Below, piece after piece: positions 9,829-19,457 of a stretch of DNA of 64,000 nucleotides. The translations under genes were made by a program, and so were the position numbers. The notes under the pieces are model-generated. The model had not been told where the DNA came from. It searched no databases and saw nothing but the letters and a program-made list of their open reading frames with translations. Numbering within the stretch: position 1 is the first letter of the stretch; each line of letters opens with the position of its first letter. This stretch comes from Acetobacter cerevisiae (lineage in GTDB: Bacteria > Pseudomonadota > Alphaproteobacteria > Acetobacterales > Acetobacteraceae). The DNA lies in the NCBI RefSeq assembly GCF_001580535.1, contig NZ_LHZA01000156.1, forward strand, positions 1 through 64,000, written 5' to 3'.

Positions 9829-10832
9829 TCCCCCGGCCCTTTACCTGCTGCTGCGCTGTCCTGGCCATTGCCTCGGGATTTTTCCTTTATACGAAGAAGC
9901 ATCAGACCACGCTTCTGGATCAGCAGATTTCCAAAATCGTGTCTGATACAGAGCGTGTGCGCTCCCAGACAGCCATGCTGCGTACGGAATGGGCCCTGGA
10001 AAACCAGCCGGAACGGCTAACCCGTCTGGCGGAACATCATCTGGTGGGCCTCCACACCATGGACCCCGCACAGTTTGTTCGTATGGCGGATCTTTCTGCC
10101 CGCCTGCCCGCACCGACAGTCAAGATCCCGGCTGAAGATCCGCGCGCTGGCATGACAGCCGCAACACTGGCCTCTGCTCAGCCGACCGCGCCTGTGGCGG
10201 CAGCGCATCCGGCTGTTGTCGCAGTTGCCGATGCCAAGCTGGCACGCCCTGCTCCGCATCATGACCGTAGTGTGGAAGGCGACGAAGCTCAGACACCTCG
10301 CGCTGCTATGACCGTTGCAGAAGAAACACCGGCACGCACGGCTCCGGTTATCCGTCCTGTTGCGCATCATGACCGCGCACCGCGTCCGGCTCTGGATGAT
10401 GCGGACGATGCTGCGGTCCGCACGGCACAGCTCACCGCGCCCGCTCCGGCAGCCCGGCCTGTGGCTCCGCGCCGCGCTGCAACGCAGCTGGCGGATGCCG
10501 CTCGCGTCAACCCGCCTGTAACCCGCACGCCTGTCACTGTCGCCAGTGCCGCAGATGCACCGCAGCCTGTACGCCACGCGCAGACTGCTCCGGTCCCAAC
10601 CCGCGTTGCGGCTGTCACCCCCAAACCCAGCGTGACGGACAGCGACAGCGATTCTCAGGTCCGGCATCCGCTGCCTGTCACGGTGGCAAGCTGGCATGCA
10701 ACCCGGCAGCATCGGGCTGCAACGCCCTCCGCAGGCTATGTTGAAGCACGGGCAACGTCCTCTTACAGCAGTGGCTCTTTGCTGAGCCACAGCAGTGATG
10801 CGTTGCCAGCCCCGGTCCCGATGACCAACTAA
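9825..10832 (+). CDS. ftsL: FtsL-like divisome protein with long Ala/Pro-rich tail
   Basis: Position between rsmH and ftsI, an N-terminal membrane segment at about 8-22 and a following coiled coil ([30 protein letters not shown]) identify FtsL, which bridges FtsQ/FtsB to FtsI/FtsW in the periplasm. Family proteins are usually near 100-130 residues; this one has 335. Residues from about 96 on are low-complexity Ala/Pro/Thr/Arg sequence with repeated HHDR, probably disordered and periplasmic. ATG 9825 overlaps the rsmH stop; the upstream open frame is rsmH shadow. Confidence 0.85.
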   Translation: MIPRPFTCCCAVLAIASGFFLYTKKHQTTLLDQQISKIVSDTERVRSQTAMLRTEWALENQPERLTRLAEHHLVGLHTMDPAQFVRMADLSARLPAPTVKIPAEDPRAGMTAATLASAQPTAPVAAAHPAVVAVADAKLARPAPHHDRSVEGDEAQTPRAAMTVAEETPARTAPVIRPVAHHDRAPRPALDDADDAAVRTAQLTAPAPAARPVAPRRAATQLADAARVNPPVTRTPVTVASAADAPQPVRHAQTAPVPTRVAAVTPKPSVTDSDSDSQVRHPLPVTVASWHATRQHRAATPSAGYVEARATSSYSSGSLLSHSSDALPAPVPMTN

Positions 10833-10864
10833 TTTTCCAGACGATAAGGTGACTTCAACCCGAT

Positions 10865-12901
10865 ATGGCCGTTCCGCCGCACGATTATGATACCCCACCC
10901 CCCGTGACGCGCACTGTGCGTGTTACGGGTGAGGATCTTCGTGCGCGTGCCCATCGGGACCAGATGCATGTCAGATTGCTGGGGGTTGCAGGCGGATTTT
11001 GCCTGCTTTTTGCTGTTGTTGCCGTCAAACTGTCCATCGCGACAGTTCTGCACCCCATGGCACCGGAAAAGCGGCAAATTGCCTCTCAGGTTCCGGAAAT
11101 TCCCAAAATCGACCCGAAAGGCAGTCTGGCCGGAGACTTCTCTCTCCCGCAGGTGCATCGGGCATCCATTGTGGACCGCAATGGTCAGACGCTCGCGCTG
11201 TCTTTGCCGGTTGCGCAGGTGTACGCCAACCCGCAGGAACTGATTGATCCGCAGGACGTCACCAAAAAACTGAAAACCGTCCTGAAAGATCTGGACGAGG
11301 AAGAGACAACCCGCAGGCTCTCCCTGCCCAAACAGTTTGTGTATATCGCCCGTAATATTACGCCCCAGCAGGAACTGGCCATTAACAGCATGGGCATTCC
11401 GGGGATCTATTTTGAGGCCGGTGAACGCCGCCACTATCCGCTGGGCCACATGGCCGCGCAGATTATGGGCACCGTGGATATTGATGACCACGGCGTTGCC
11501 GGCGTTGAGCGTTATTTTGACAAGCGCCTGATGAGCGACCATCGCCCACTGCGGCTTTCACTGGACGTACGCGTTCAGTCCGTGGTGCGGGATGAACTCG
11601 CCAATGCCATGAGCACCTTCCAGGCCATTGGGGCCTGCGCCATTGTGATGGATGTGCGCACGGGTGAAATCATCGCCATGGTCAGCCTGCCTGATTATGA
11701 CGTGAACGAGTTTTCGCACGCCACGAATGATGCCCGTTTTAACCGCGCCGTCACCGGCCTGTATGAACCTGGCTCAACCTTCAAGCTGCAAACGGCTGCC
11801 ATGGGGCTGGAGACCGGCACCATTCACATCTGGGATCGTTTTTCCTCCACGCCGATCCATATTGGTCGCTTCACCATTTCGGATATGAAGAACGACCATT
11901 TCGCACCGTGGATGACCCTGCCGGAAGTGATGGCGTTTTCCTCCAACCCGGCAGCCGCTCATATCGCGCTGGATGTAGGTGGCACGCGGCAGGCGCAATG
12001 GTTCCGCGATATGGGCTTTTTTGCCCCCGTGCCGATTGAACTACCAGAAGCCGCCCGTCCGCTGGTGCCGCATCAGTGGGGCATTTCCACCACCATGACG
12101 GTCGGGTTCGGGCACGGTATGGCCGAACCACCGCTGGCCATTGTGCGCGGCACGGCGGCCACGGTGAATGGCGGCATTCTTGTCACCCCTACCCTCTTGG
12201 AAAAGGAAGAAGGTCCTGCCCCCACGCAGGAAGCTGCGCTTTCTCAGGGGGTACAGAACGCCGCACTGGAACAGGCGGAAGCTGACACCGGCATGGATCA
12301 AACCACCGTCGGGAGTGACGGTCTGGCTGTGCCGCAGGGCCAGCGGGTTATTTCTGAAAAGAATTCTGCTCTCCTGCGCCGCCTGCTGCGTCTGGACGTC
12401 ACCGGCGGCACGGGCCGTACGGCAGAATCACCCGGCTATTTTGTCGGTGGGAAAACCGGCACGGCAGAAAAAATCGGTCCGCATGGCGGCTACCTGAAAC
12501 ACGTCAACATCTCGGCCTTTACCGGTATTTTCCCGATGAACGCGCCGCGCTACGCCGTATATGTCATGCTGGACAGCCCCAAGCCTACACCGCAGACCCA
12601 TGGCTGGACCACGGCTGGCTGGAACGCGGCCCCGACCGTTTCCAAAATTGTCTCGCGCATTGGGCCAATGCTGCAAATCTTCCCCGATACGGCACACGCA
12701 GCCCAGATTGACGCCAGCATGGCGCTGCCTATGCACCCGGCGGTGCCGCGTGGCGTGCGCCCACTTGGCCCGGGTAATGACCCCGGAGACCCGCGCAAAG
12801 CCGAAGCTGAACACCGCGCTGCCAAGGCTGCGGAACAAAAAGAACGCGCAGCCCAGAAAGCTGCTCTGAAAAAACAGGCTCAGGAGGTGATGGACGAATG
12901 A
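10865..12901 (+). CDS. ftsI: Septal peptidoglycan transpeptidase (PBP3)
   Basis: A 678-residue class B penicillin-binding protein that cross-links septal peptidoglycan with FtsW. One membrane anchor lies at about 38-58, the dimerisation domain follows, then the transpeptidase with active-site STFK (Ser304-Lys307), SSN (359-361) and KTG (530-532). A Glu/Gln-rich insert at about 446-490 sits between TPTLL and GQRVIS, where relatives are short. A highly charged Ala/Lys/Glu tail (about 636-678) follows the enzyme domain. It starts 32 bp after ftsL, one of the few gaps in the cluster. Confidence 0.96.
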   Translation: MAVPPHDYDTPPPVTRTVRVTGEDLRARAHRDQMHVRLLGVAGGFCLLFAVVAVKLSIATVLHPMAPEKRQIASQVPEIPKIDPKGSLAGDFSLPQVHRASIVDRNGQTLALSLPVAQVYANPQELIDPQDVTKKLKTVLKDLDEEETTRRLSLPKQFVYIARNITPQQELAINSMGIPGIYFEAGERRHYPLGHMAAQIMGTVDIDDHGVAGVERYFDKRLMSDHRPLRLSLDVRVQSVVRDELANAMSTFQAIGACAIVMDVRTGEIIAMVSLPDYDVNEFSHATNDARFNRAVTGLYEPGSTFKLQTAAMGLETGTIHIWDRFSSTPIHIGRFTISDMKNDHFAPWMTLPEVMAFSSNPAAAHIALDVGGTRQAQWFRDMGFFAPVPIELPEAARPLVPHQWGISTTMTVGFGHGMAEPPLAIVRGTAATVNGGILVTPTLLEKEEGPAPTQEAALSQGVQNAALEQAEADTGMDQTTVGSDGLAVPQGQRVISEKNSALLRRLLRLDVTGGTGRTAESPGYFVGGKTGTAEKIGPHGGYLKHVNISAFTGIFPMNAPRYAVYVMLDSPKPTPQTHGWTTAGWNAAPTVSKIVSRIGPMLQIFPDTAHAAQIDASMALPMHPAVPRGVRPLGPGNDPGDPRKAEAEHRAAKAAEQKERAAQKAALKKQAQEVMDE

Positions 12902-14406
12902 CCACACGCCTTTCCACCCTTCTCAAGACGATGAGCCTTACGGCGACCGGAACGCAGCATGATCCGGTCATTACCGCCATCACGCCGGACAGCCGTGCCG
13001 TCAAACCCGGCACCCTGTTTGCCGCCCTGCCCGGCGTTAAGGTCGATGGGCGGGCTTTTATCTCGGCTGCTGTGCAGAATGGGGCTGCTGCTGTACTGGC
13101 ACCAACCGGTACGGTGTGGCCAGCGGATACGGCACCCTGTCCGCTGGTGCTGGCAGACAACCCGCGCCATGTTCTGGCTGTTCTGGCCACAGCACTAGCT
13201 GGGCGTCAGCCGGAGTGCCTCGTGGCCATTACCGGCACCAACGGTAAAACCAGCACCACGGATTTCCTCCGCCAGATTTGGGCCTTGCAGGGGCTAAAAG
13301 CTGCTGGCGTGGGCACACTCGGTCTGACCGGTGTGAACGGTCTGGGCATTACCATGCCGTCGCTCACCACGCCGGACCCGGTGGCGCTGGCCAACGGTCT
13401 GGCAGCCCTTGCGCAGGCCGGGGTTAAGCATGTGGCGCTGGAAGCCTCCTCCCACGGGCTGGAACAGGGGCGGCTGGACGGCCTGCATCTGTCCGCTGCC
13501 GGGTTTACTAATCTGACGCGCGACCATTTGGACTATCACGGCACAGTGGACGCCTACCGCGAAGCCAAGCTGAAACTGTTTGAGACGGTGCTGCCCGAAG
13601 GTGGTCTGGCTGTTGCCAATGCGGACATGGATACCCAGACGCTGGCAGAGCTTCGCGCAATTGCCACGAGGCGCAAGCTTACTCTGCGGCTAACCGGCGA
13701 GAACGGCACCACGCTGCGCCTGCTGCGCCACACACCTTTACCCTCCGGGCAGGAGCTGGAACTGGACGTTTGCGGCCAGCGGCAAATTGTTACGCTTGGC
13801 CTGCCGGGACGTTTCCAGACTGACAATGCCTTGCTGGCCGCTGCTCTTGCTGCGCCGGATGAAGCCTCTCTGCCCGCCATTATCGCTCTGCTGCCGCAGT
13901 TGCAGGGTGTGCGTGGACGTATGGAGCGCGCAGTGGTTTTGCCAAATGGGGCCAGTGCCTATGTGGATTATGCCCACACGCCGGATGCCCTTGCACGCCT
14001 GCTGGTCTCTCTGCGGCCGCACGCTCGGGGCAAATTGATTGTGGTGTTTGGCGCGGGCGGTGACCGTGACCGGGGCAAACGCCCGCTCATGGCGCAGGAA
14101 GCCGCACGCGGGGCAGATATCGCCATTATTACGGATGATAATCCCCGCACGGAAAACGCCGCCGCCATCCGCGCGGAAGTCCGCACCGGCGCGCCGGACG
14201 CACTGGAAATTGGCGGACGCAGACAGGCCATTGCTGAGGCTCTGACCATGCTCGGCCCGGATGATGTGCTGGTTGTGGCTGGCAAAGGGCATGAGCAAGG
14301 GCAGATTATTGGCACGGAAGTCCATCCGTTTGATGATGCCGCCGTGCTGCGCGAACTGGCCGGTGTTCAGACCAGCGACACCTCAAAACAGGCAAACCCG
14401 GCATGA
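12898..14406 (+). CDS. murE: UDP-MurNAc-tripeptide synthetase (meso-DAP adding)
   Basis: A 502-residue Mur ligase that adds the third stem-peptide residue to UDP-MurNAc-L-Ala-D-Glu. The ATP site GTNGKT is at 113-118. The DNPR motif at 414-417 (TDDNPRTENA) is the recognised marker of meso-diaminopimelate specificity, expected for a Gram-negative. It overlaps ftsI and murF by ATGA at both ends. Confidence 0.97.
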   Translation: MTTRLSTLLKTMSLTATGTQHDPVITAITPDSRAVKPGTLFAALPGVKVDGRAFISAAVQNGAAAVLAPTGTVWPADTAPCPLVLADNPRHVLAVLATALAGRQPECLVAITGTNGKTSTTDFLRQIWALQGLKAAGVGTLGLTGVNGLGITMPSLTTPDPVALANGLAALAQAGVKHVALEASSHGLEQGRLDGLHLSAAGFTNLTRDHLDYHGTVDAYREAKLKLFETVLPEGGLAVANADMDTQTLAELRAIATRRKLTLRLTGENGTTLRLLRHTPLPSGQELELDVCGQRQIVTLGLPGRFQTDNALLAAALAAPDEASLPAIIALLPQLQGVRGRMERAVVLPNGASAYVDYAHTPDALARLLVSLRPHARGKLIVVFGAGGDRDRGKRPLMAQEAARGADIAIITDDNPRTENAAAIRAEVRTGAPDALEIGGRRQAIAEALTMLGPDDVLVVAGKGHEQGQIIGTEVHPFDDAAVLRELAGVQTSDTSKQANPA

Positions 14407-15788
14407 CGGCTCTCTGGACACGTGACGAACTGGAAGCTGCCACCGGTGGCAGGTTTGCAGGCCCTTGCACGCCGGTTGTGACTGGCATTTCCATTGACAC
14501 CCGGACGCTGGCTCCCGGTGATCTGTTTGTCGCTCTGAAAGGCGACAACAGCGACGGGCATGCGCATATCGCCATCGCTCTGGATAAAGGGGCAGCCGCG
14601 GTGCTGGTGCATGACACCGCCGGATGCACGGACCCACGCCTGCTCGTGGTGACGGACACCATGGCTGGCCTTCAGGCTCTGGCCCGTGCCGCACGGGCGC
14701 GCTTTACCGGCAAGATGGTGGCAGTTACCGGCAGTGTTGGCAAAACCACCACCAAGGAAATGCTGCGGCTGTGCCTCGGAGCCCTCGGCCCTACCCATGC
14801 GGCAGAAGCCTCCTACAATAACCACTGGGGTGTTCCACTCACACTGGCGCGGATGCCGCGTAATGCAGCGTTTTGCATCAGTGAAATTGGCATGAACCAT
14901 CCGGGGGAAATCCTGCCGCTGGCCAGCATGGTGCGCCCGGATATTGCCGTCATCACCACCATTGGCTCTGCCCATCTGGGCTATATGGGCAGCGTGGACG
15001 CCATAGCGCAGGAAAAGGCGGAGCTGATTACCGCCCTGCCAACCGGCGGCGTGGCCATTGTGCCAGATGATGCTCTGGGCCAATCCTTTTTTGCCGCAGC
15101 GGCCCGGCAGGCCAATACCACCCTGTGGCATACCGGCCTGAAGCGCGACAGCTTTGTGCATCTGTCCGGCCTGAAGGCCTTGGAAGGCGGTAGCCAGTTT
15201 ACCGCCCATGCCGGCAGCCGCTCTGTGCCGGTTACGCTCCACGCACCGGGCACGCATCTGGCCCGCAACGCGCTGACGGCGCTGGCCGTGTGTGCGGCTC
15301 TGGGTGGGGATCTGAGCAAAGCGGCTCAGGCTCTCACCAGTTTCCGCCCCGGCAAAGGGCGCGGTGCGCTAGCGCAGATTGCCGGCGGGGACGTGACCCT
15401 GCTGGATGAAAGCTATAATGCCTCCTCCGCCTCCATCCGTGCGGCGCTGGATGTGCTTCGTCATCTCCCGGCCACACGCCGCATTGCCGTTCTGGGCGAT
15501 ATGCGTGAACTGGGCGATTTTTCCCTCTCCGAGCATCAGGCGCTGGCTCAACCCACCGCCGACTGTGCCGACCTTGTTTTCTGTTGCGGACCCCACATGA
15601 AATCCCTTTTTGATGCCCTGCCCAAAACGGCGCAGGGTGCCTGGGCGCAAGACGCCGCCACTCTGGCTCCTCTGGTTTGCGCGGCTCTGCGCAAGGGGGA
15701 CGCCGTTCTGGTGAAAGGCAGTCTGGGGAGCCGCATGCGGGATGTGATTACGGCTCTGAACAGCCTGAGCGCCGTGGAGCCTGCCTGA
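14403..15788 (+). CDS. murF: UDP-MurNAc-tripeptide:D-Ala-D-Ala ligase
   Basis: A 461-residue MurF, which joins D-Ala-D-Ala to the tripeptide to complete the UDP-MurNAc pentapeptide in the cytoplasm. The P-loop TGSVGKTT is at 109-116; SYNNHWGVPL, EIGMNHPGEI and DESYNASSASIRAAL are family motifs. The D-Ala-D-Ala is made by ddl further along the same cluster. The start overlaps murE; the stop shares one base with the mraY start (TGATG). Confidence 0.97.
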   Translation: MTALWTRDELEAATGGRFAGPCTPVVTGISIDTRTLAPGDLFVALKGDNSDGHAHIAIALDKGAAAVLVHDTAGCTDPRLLVVTDTMAGLQALARAARARFTGKMVAVTGSVGKTTTKEMLRLCLGALGPTHAAEASYNNHWGVPLTLARMPRNAAFCISEIGMNHPGEILPLASMVRPDIAVITTIGSAHLGYMGSVDAIAQEKAELITALPTGGVAIVPDDALGQSFFAAAARQANTTLWHTGLKRDSFVHLSGLKALEGGSQFTAHAGSRSVPVTLHAPGTHLARNALTALAVCAALGGDLSKAAQALTSFRPGKGRGALAQIAGGDVTLLDESYNASSASIRAALDVLRHLPATRRIAVLGDMRELGDFSLSEHQALAQPTADCADLVFCCGPHMKSLFDALPKTAQGAWAQDAATLAPLVCAALRKGDAVLVKGSLGSRMRDVITALNSLSAVEPA

Positions 15789-16882
15789 TGTTGTATTTTC
15801 TGGTCTCTCACCCGCTGACAGACGCGCATATTCCGCTGCTCAATCTGCTCCGCTACATCACGTTCCGGGCCGGAGCAGCCTGCTTTACAGCACTGGCCAT
15901 CAGCCTGATGCTGGGCCGCCCGCTGATTGCCATGCTGCGGCGTATTCAGCGCGGCGGTCAGCCGATCCGCGCCCTCGGCCCGGAGCGGCACCTGCTGGAA
16001 AAAACCGGCACCCCCACCATGGGCGGTGTGCTGATCCTGATTGCCCTGTTCGGCTCAACCCTGCTGTGGGGTGACCTTGAAAACGGCTTTGTGTGGGCCG
16101 TCATGCTCACCACACTGGCGTTTGGCGCTGTGGGCTTTGCGGATGATTATCGCAAGCTGGCCCGCCGCAATACAGATGGCGTCTCCAAACGGATGCGGCT
16201 GGGGTGTGAGTTTTCGGCGTCGCTGCTGTGCGGCTGGTTCCTGCAAAGCCTGATGCCGGATGACCTGACCAACCAGCTCGCCTTCCCCTTTGTGAAAGAC
16301 CTGCTGCTGCCGCTGGGGTTTGCCTACCCCATCTTCGCCATGATCACCATTACCGGCTTCGGCAACGCCGTAAACTTTACGGACGGGCTGGATGGTCTGG
16401 CCATTGTGCCCGTGGTCATTGCCGCTCTGGTGTTTGCCATCCTGTCCTACATTGTCGGCAACCATGTGTTTGCGGATTATCTGCAGGTCCATGCTGTGCC
16501 GGGGACCGGGGAACTGGCGGTTTTCTGCGCTGCACTCGTGGGGGCTGGCCTCGGCTTCCTGTGGTTTAACGCCCCTCCGGCTTCCGTCTTCATGGGCGAT
16601 ACCGGCTCTCTTTCTCTGGGTGGTGCGCTGGGTGCTCTGGCTGTGGCCATCAAGCACGAGCTGGTCCTGTGCATTGTTGGCGGCCTGTTTGTGGTGGAAA
16701 CGCTCTCCGTCGTTATTCAGGTGTTCTGGTACAAGCGCACCGGGCGGCGTGTGTTCCTGATGGCCCCGATCCATCATCATTTTGAAAAGAAGGGCTGGGC
16801 CGAGCCTAAAATTGTCATCCGGTTCTGGATTGTTTCCGTCATTCTGGGGATGTGTGGTCTGGCCACGCTGAAATTGAGATGA
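15788..16882 (+). CDS. mraY: Phospho-MurNAc-pentapeptide transferase
   Basis: A 364-residue integral membrane enzyme that moves phospho-MurNAc-pentapeptide to undecaprenyl phosphate, making lipid I. About ten membrane helices alternate with the cytoplasmic motifs FADDYRKL, NFTDGLDGL and the histidine-rich PIHHHFE. ATG 15788 overlaps the murF stop as TGATG and gives the usual family length; upstream open sequence belongs to murF in another frame. Confidence 0.97.
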   Translation: MLYFLVSHPLTDAHIPLLNLLRYITFRAGAACFTALAISLMLGRPLIAMLRRIQRGGQPIRALGPERHLLEKTGTPTMGGVLILIALFGSTLLWGDLENGFVWAVMLTTLAFGAVGFADDYRKLARRNTDGVSKRMRLGCEFSASLLCGWFLQSLMPDDLTNQLAFPFVKDLLLPLGFAYPIFAMITITGFGNAVNFTDGLDGLAIVPVVIAALVFAILSYIVGNHVFADYLQVHAVPGTGELAVFCAALVGAGLGFLWFNAPPASVFMGDTGSLSLGGALGALAVAIKHELVLCIVGGLFVVETLSVVIQVFWYKRTGRRVFLMAPIHHHFEKKGWAEPKIVIRFWIVSVILGMCGLATLKLR

Positions 16883-18294
16883 GCAATTTTCCCGCCACTC
16901 TTTTTACCGGCCAGCATTTTGCTGTGCTGGGGCTGGGCCGGAACGGTCTGCCCGCCGTGTGTGCCCTCGCACAAAGCGGGGCTACAGTTCAGGCGTGGGA
17001 TGATGGCGAGGCTGCCCGTGCAGCGCTCGCCAAAGCTGTAACAGCCCTCCCGCAAAACGCTGCCGCCCGGATTACCTGCGCGCCGATCAAGAGCCTGACT
17101 GGCGCCGATGGTCTCGTCCTCTCCCCCGGTATTCCGCATATGCTACCCAAACCGCATCCCGTCGCCATCATGGCGCAGGAGGCTGGCGTGCCGATCCTGT
17201 CCGATGCGGAACTGCTTTACCGCGCGGTCCGCAAGGCAGGCAGCAAGGCGCGGTTTGCGGGCATTACCGGCACCAATGGCAAATCGACTACCACCACGCT
17301 TCTGGCCCATATTCTGGCTGAAGCCGGTGTGCCGGTTGCCGCTGGCGGGAACCTTGGCCCCGCCGCGTTAGCACTCCCTCTCCTGCCGGATAATGGTGTG
17401 TATGTGCTGGAAATGTCCTCCTACATGCTGGAACGGCTGGACACGCTGCATTTTGACGTGGCCTGCCTGCTGAACCTCACCCCGGACCATCTGGACCGCC
17501 ACGCAGGCATGGAAGGCTATGCCAGCGCCAAAACCCGCGTCTTTACCCACCAGACCGCGCAGGATCTGGCAGTGATTGGCGTGGATGATGACTACTGCCG
17601 TGACATTGCCAAAACCCTTCAGGCTGGCCCCGCGCAGTGCGTGACTATTTCCGGCGCTAACCCGGACTGTGATGTCTATGGGCAGGCCAACGCCATCTGG
17701 CAGGCAGGCGCGTGCCTTGCGCACCTTGGCCCCTCTCTGCCTGGCAGCCATAACGCGGAAAACGCTGCCACCGCCTGTGCCATGGCGCGCTTTCTGGGCG
17801 TGGCGGACGCCGCACTCGCTGCGGCTGTTCTCTCCTTCCCCGGCCTGCCGCACCGCCAGAAACTCGTGGCAGAGCAGGACGGCGTGGCCTTTATTGATGA
17901 CAGTAAAGCCACCAATGCCGATGCCTCCGCGCGTGCCCTGGGCTGTTATGATCGGCTGATCTGGATTGCTGGCGGAATGGCCAAAGAGGGTGGCATTGCC
18001 TCGCTCACGCCCTATTTCCCACGCATTGTCCATGCGTTCCTCATCGGGCGGGATGCCGCACAACTGGCGGAAACGCTGGCAGCGCACGGCGTGGCGTTCA
18101 CACTTTCCGGCACGCTGGAAAACGCTGTACCCGCAGCCTATGACGCAGCACGGAGCACGGGTACGCCCGTCGTGCTGCTGTCCCCCGCCTGCGCCAGTTT
18201 TGACCAGTTTTCCGGGTTTGAAGCCCGTGGGCTGCGCTTTCTGGAACTGGCCCGCGCGGTGACGGAACAGCCGCAAACAGGAAAGGCCGACTGA
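16879..18294 (+). CDS. murD: UDP-MurNAc-L-Ala:D-Glu ligase
   Basis: A 471-residue Mur ligase that adds D-glutamate to UDP-MurNAc-L-Ala. The N-terminal domain has AVLGLGRNGLPA; the ATP site GTNGKS is at 131-136; LNLTPDHLDRH and DDSKATNADA follow. The start overlaps the mraY stop by ATGA and the stop is shared with ftsW by TGATG. Confidence 0.97.
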   Translation: MSNFPATLFTGQHFAVLGLGRNGLPAVCALAQSGATVQAWDDGEAARAALAKAVTALPQNAAARITCAPIKSLTGADGLVLSPGIPHMLPKPHPVAIMAQEAGVPILSDAELLYRAVRKAGSKARFAGITGTNGKSTTTTLLAHILAEAGVPVAAGGNLGPAALALPLLPDNGVYVLEMSSYMLERLDTLHFDVACLLNLTPDHLDRHAGMEGYASAKTRVFTHQTAQDLAVIGVDDDYCRDIAKTLQAGPAQCVTISGANPDCDVYGQANAIWQAGACLAHLGPSLPGSHNAENAATACAMARFLGVADAALAAAVLSFPGLPHRQKLVAEQDGVAFIDDSKATNADASARALGCYDRLIWIAGGMAKEGGIASLTPYFPRIVHAFLIGRDAAQLAETLAAHGVAFTLSGTLENAVPAAYDAARSTGTPVVLLSPACASFDQFSGFEARGLRFLELARAVTEQPQTGKAD

Positions 18295-19457
18295 TGGCAG
18301 GCTCCCGCATTGATGACTCCCGGTTTGGGCGCTGGTGGCGCAATGTGGACCGGACGACGCTTATCTGCGCGTTCATCCTGATCGGCTTTGGCTATATCCT
18401 GATGCTGGCCGCAAGCCCGGCGGTTGCGGTGCGTATTGGCGCATCCCGCAACATGTTCATTTTCAAACAGGTGATGTTCCTTACAATCGCGGGTCTGATT
18501 GTGGTGAGTGTCTCCATGCTCTCCCGCAAGACAGTGCTCAGGCTTTCCCTTGTGGGGGGCGCGCTGATGCTGGGGGCAACGGCCCTCACGCTGGTGCATG
18601 GGATTGAAATCAAAGGCGCGCGGCGGTGGATTGCCCTGCCGCTCATGTCGCTCCAGCCCTCGGAATTCCTCAAGCCCTGCTTTGCCGTGGTGACCGGCTG
18701 GCTGCTCACGCAGCGCCGCGTTTCCCGCTATTTTCCGGGTATGCTGCTGGCCTTCGCGCTATTTGGCGTCATTCTGATGCTGCTGAAATCCCAGCCCGAT
18801 ATCGGGATGCTCACAGTCATCACCACAGTGTTCATGACCCAGCTTTTTGTGGACGGGCTGAACCTGATTCTGGTGGGGTTGGGCGTTGGCGTCATGATTG
18901 GCGCAGGCATTGCCGCCTTCTTCCTGTTCCCGCATGTGCGCTCCCGCGTGGAGCGCTTCCTGCATCCCAACGTGGGCGACCATTACCAGATTGATACAGC
19001 ACTCCGCGCCTTCGGCAATGGCGGCCTGACGGGCCGTGGCCCCGGTGAAGGCCGCGTGAAGGATCTGCTGCCCGATGCCCATGCGGACTTTGTGTTTGCT
19101 GTGGCCGGGGAAGAATATGGTCTGATTGTCTGCATGCTCATCATCTGCGTGTTCGGCGTGATTGTGGTGCGCACCCTGCTTCGGCTGATTCGGGAAGATG
19201 ACCCGTTCATCGTCATTTCCACCACCGGACTGGTGACGGGCTTTGGCTTGCAGGCCTTTGTAAATATGGCGTCCTCCTTGCATCTCATCCCCACCAAGGG
19301 CATGACGCTGCCTTTCATTTCCTATGGCGGCTCTTCCGCTATGTCCGTGGCATTGGCCGTGGGCATGGTGCTGGCTCTCACACGGCATCAGCCGGGTGAA
19401 CGGTTGCCACGCAGCGGAGGCTTCATGACCACTTTCAGACAATGGCGGCCCGTATGA
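18294..19457 (+). CDS. ftsW: Septal peptidoglycan glycosyltransferase (SEDS)
   Basis: A 387-residue SEDS-family polytopic membrane protein that polymerises septal glycan from lipid II as partner of FtsI. About ten membrane segments are visible, with the SEDS motifs ARRWIALPLMSLQPSEFLKP, LTGRGPGEGRVKDLLP and DAHADFVFAVAGEE. The cytoplasmic C-terminus is short and basic. It sits between murD and murG, as in most dcw clusters. Confidence 0.97.
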   Translation: MAGSRIDDSRFGRWWRNVDRTTLICAFILIGFGYILMLAASPAVAVRIGASRNMFIFKQVMFLTIAGLIVVSVSMLSRKTVLRLSLVGGALMLGATALTLVHGIEIKGARRWIALPLMSLQPSEFLKPCFAVVTGWLLTQRRVSRYFPGMLLAFALFGVILMLLKSQPDIGMLTVITTVFMTQLFVDGLNLILVGLGVGVMIGAGIAAFFLFPHVRSRVERFLHPNVGDHYQIDTALRAFGNGGLTGRGPGEGRVKDLLPDAHADFVFAVAGEEYGLIVCMLIICVFGVIVVRTLLRLIREDDPFIVISTTGLVTGFGLQAFVNMASSLHLIPTKGMTLPFISYGGSSAMSVALAVGMVLALTRHQPGERLPRSGGFMTTFRQWRPV

